A stretch of DNA of 34,076 nucleotides, taken from assembly GCA_012522765.1 (NCBI GenBank), contig JAAYJW010000510.1, positions 1-34,076 on the forward strand, in the 5' to 3' direction. Both the position numbers and the translations under genes were made by a program. Source of the stretch: a candidate division WS1 bacterium (GTDB taxonomy: Bacteria; Armatimonadota; Zipacnadia; Zipacnadales; UBA5352). A model generated the notes under the pieces. The model had not been told where the DNA came from. It did not search any database and saw only the letters and a program-made list of their open reading frames with translations. Below, piece after piece: positions 33,101 through 34,076 of this stretch (positions within the stretch are counted from its first letter, which is position 1; the number at the start of each line of letters is the position of its first letter).

Positions 33101-34030
33101 CACCATGGTGGAGCGGTTCCCGCCGATGAGCAGTAGCTCAAAGAGCGAGTCGCGTTCGGCGAAGTGCGGGAACTCCACCTGGGTCATGCTGGCGAGATCA
33201 CCCGCGGCCAGTGGCATGCGCTCGACGGTCGTGTCGAAGGCGCGATCGGTGTCGAAGGTGGCCGCCGCGTCGCCATCTCCATCCACCGGGACCGTTATGC
33301 CGTAATCGCGGAACCAGATTTCGTTGGTGCTCTGCGTCAGCACGAAAGAATGCGTCAGCTTGACCATCGGGCTGCCCGCGAAGAACTCCATGATGCAGAC
33401 GCCGCGCGCGATGGGGGTGCCATCTTCGAGCACATAGTCGCCCTCGGTGCGCAGGGCACTGCGAACGGGACCGTTCTTGAGCACGGAGACCTCGATGCGG
33501 GCGGCATCTCCGGCAGCGACCGCGCGGCGGCCCTGATTGTCCACGGCGAAGGCTTCGGCGGCCCCCGGCGAATACAGGTCGCGGCCGCCTATCTGCGCCG
33601 TGAGCGGCAGAAGGCTCCGGGAAGTGACAGTGAAGACCGCGGCGCCGGTGTCCACGCGGTAGCCGCCATCCGCGGCGGAGGCCATCTGCTCGGCTGGGGC
33701 GCCCTGCGGACTGTCCATGATCTCCACGACGTAGCTGCCGTCCACAGGGGCCATCATGCTGACAAGCACCCAGCGGGCGGAGCCGTCGCGGTAGGTGGTG
33801 GCGATGTCAACCTGCGCGGGAACCGGTGCTTCGTTGTTCAACACGCGGACCTGCGCCGGGTTGGTCACGGCCCCCTCAGGGATCGGTACACCCCCGACCA
33901 GCGGCCATGGACCTGTGACACCGGAGAGATCGTCAATGACGAGGGGGCACTGCTGAGCGGCCCCAGTGGGAACAGTGAGCAAGGCCACGAATGCAATAGC
34001 GGTCACCAGTCGAAGGGTCTGTGAGGTCAT
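30179..34030 (-). CDS. Secreted PL26/YetA-like exo-rhamnogalacturonan lyase-type protein with C-terminal LamG domain
   Basis: The 1283-residue protein has signal peptide LRLVTAIAFVALLTVPTGAA. The N-terminal region (~30-330) follows the PcRGLX/YetA pattern: GPWPLVGGVPIPEGAV, QVRVLNNEAPVPAQV, and RDGSARWVLVSM. The central part (~400-900) is an alpha/alpha-barrel with WNLYARSGERHYFDYGSRF, HYMTGDEHALALAQEYAG, and YTLAYNMTGREVYRQIAAQL. A beta region follows. Residues ~1060-1265 are a concanavalin-like/LamG domain (GTIELWFRPNWSS, HLAASWKIEDG, FINGQRLESTWN, VDEMRISNIRRYEGDF). PL26 enzymes release unsaturated units from rhamnogalacturonan I; the activity here is inferred. GGGGAG 8 bases before ATG 34030 is the reason to prefer it over ATG 34045. 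Confidence 0.85.
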   Translation of the reverse strand: MTSQTLRLVTAIAFVALLTVPTGAAQQCPLVIDDLSGVTGPWPLVGGVPIPEGAVTNPAQVRVLNNEAPVPAQVDIATTYRDGSARWVLVSMMAPVDGSYVVEIMDSPQGAPAEQMASAADGGYRVDTGAAVFTVTSRSLLPLTAQIGGRDLYSPGAAEAFAVDNQGRRAVAAGDAARIEVSVLKNGPVRSALRTEGDYVLEDGTPIARGVCIMEFFAGSPMVKLTHSFVLTQSTNEIWFRDYGITVPVDGDGDAAATFDTDRAFDTTVERMPLAAGDLASMTQVEFPHFAERDSLFELLLIGGNRSTMVTSGEACGEWTDLTAGGIGCTIAVRDFAEQFPKSFSATSDAITVHLWPERSGKEMDFRSETLVRDYWKSWANMAPGGGEALAALPSDAQAAQKTHRLWLMPHAGALDVADTARRAHAVTAPVLVQADPEFLATSGALPWPLQPKDEERFPEQEEFIADFWDRTTIGFRVFPMAGFIAHGMNPYLSFSRDSEGRWQAGFYRLSQMVDYGIRRHVWNLYARSGERHYFDYGSRFNKFAGDWEMQHVDVEGEGEGGLRRMKGSFSYGDIHKPFYWGGSGRNQHFLLRSDISGHDCINWLMEHYMTGDEHALALAQEYAGAFKRHWDTQAAIDGWAPFMLMRVITALYTHDWDEQLGQMAHDIAHGLMDPESPNGFYQEMPYGPLYKVDRNASATYDYWWATGDPLAKDTFLKALDYEYRFNRIPAPIEYQNGKAYLYTLAYNMTGREVYRQIAAQLVRSALEVESVRLEDEIGDTDPYELERLPFRGPHLNMHPLLGVPTALRLMAQTDEEIAAYPLLVKPFTVEQAQAIFEKPAGQPVRLVLYLQTMRTGDVVPEVIGPDGQPAAVEIEGEERIPYHTPSQFRHLNYVVTIPATAPEGVYQIGVGGPDEFIVQEANIERIGLACPNGFWVGGGGASVGERMWFNVPEGTETVELFVGRPLTVYAADGSVALEPSPDTIGDVSLPVNGRFGAWSAVAGAPGHIKLRNLTPVVAYGAPDRLPTEAVTVEAPAPPALPTAGERFVEGIAGQALQLTARETLQFPRGAALDGGGYEHFPAREGTIELWFRPNWSSSALPFRDVQLQNFHFIADRSISFYYRYGQGPVRDNLYSYVDLLTKGPLGRNQAEGNIGGHARHFMNAGEWVHLAASWKIEDGARGTEGTFDVFINGQRLESTWNYPRSLTGRDAYELHEANEQIRIGPFDGTVDEMRISNIRRYEGDFQPPRGSLSADDHTLALFNFDGNSEGVSGVAGSSFVAE

Positions 34031-34076
34031 CTGCGTACTCCCCATCTGCGACGTGCGTGAGAACCCGAGTGACAGA

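Noticed and set aside
31358-33136. A 592-codon open frame on the plus strand
   Set aside because: It is exactly antisense to the PL26-like gene. Its translation has no family features, and the frame is open because of high GC at third positions of the real gene.
1-34076. Prophage, integrative element, CRISPR array, tRNA or transposase
   Set aside because: No integrase, transposase, phage structural gene, regular spaced repeats or tRNA-like cloverleaf was seen; gene content and codon use look even across the window.

Overview
The window is a gene-dense, GC-rich bacterial chromosome segment with no rRNA, tRNA, CRISPR, phage or insertion-sequence genes visible. It carries 27 protein genes: one is cut by the left edge, and the other 26 look intact. 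The gene mix is Rex, many secreted carbohydrate-active proteins, Gfo/Idh, sugar isomerase and URO-D family members, a GspG pseudopilin, an M55 D-aminopeptidase and DUF4861. This suits an uncultured heterotroph of the Armatimonadota / Hydrogenedentota / Planctomycetota kind. That placement is inference from gene content; there is no marker gene here to fix it.

Layout. (1) 1-3382: a truncated secreted carbohydrate-binding-type protein and the redox repressor Rex on the minus strand, a divergent Fe-S type aldo/keto reductase, and a DapA-family aldolase on the minus strand with a near-consensus promoter. (2) 3520-8674: six closely spaced plus-strand genes: membrane protein, NfeD, slipin, DUF4861, sugar phosphate isomerase, small secreted protein. 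(3) 8682-9791: a URO-D family protein, minus. (4) 9985-11287: a LapA-domain protein and an LppM-like membrane protein behind a textbook sigma-70 promoter, closed by a 10-bp GC hairpin. (5) 11361-17873: seven genes that overlap or nearly touch: threonine aldolase, YprB-type exonuclease, MFS transporter, sugar nucleotidyltransferase, membrane protein, a DUF3830-RNase HI fusion, and a dual-specificity phosphatase. (6) 17997-20576: an 859-residue flavo-iron-sulfur oxidoreductase that has the parts of dihydropyrimidine dehydrogenase in another order. (7) 20847-21791: a tandem GNAT acetyltransferase. (8) 21807-34030: nine minus-strand genes. From upstream to downstream they are a PL26/YetA-like exo-lyase with a LamG tail, an unrecognised secreted TIM-barrel-like protein, an M55 peptidase, an EEP phosphatase, GspG coupled to a GH42-like secreted protein, a zinc phospholipase C-like protein and a Gfo/Idh oxidoreductase.

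How the genes may work together. Region 8 plus the left-edge gene, DUF4861 and the isomerase/oxidoreductase families suggest extracellular plant or microbial polysaccharide breakdown (rhamnogalacturonan-type by family resemblance) followed by intracellular sugar or amino-acid handling. Region 2 is a membrane-quality NfeD/slipin unit. Region 5 mixes nucleic-acid enzymes with sugar-nucleotide and transport functions and has no single obvious pathway.

The most notable items are the permuted PreA/PreT-type fusion, the DUF3830-RNase HI fusion, the pseudopilin gene translationally coupled to a GH42-like gene behind a consensus promoter, and a REP-like hairpin found both between genes and inside a coding sequence.
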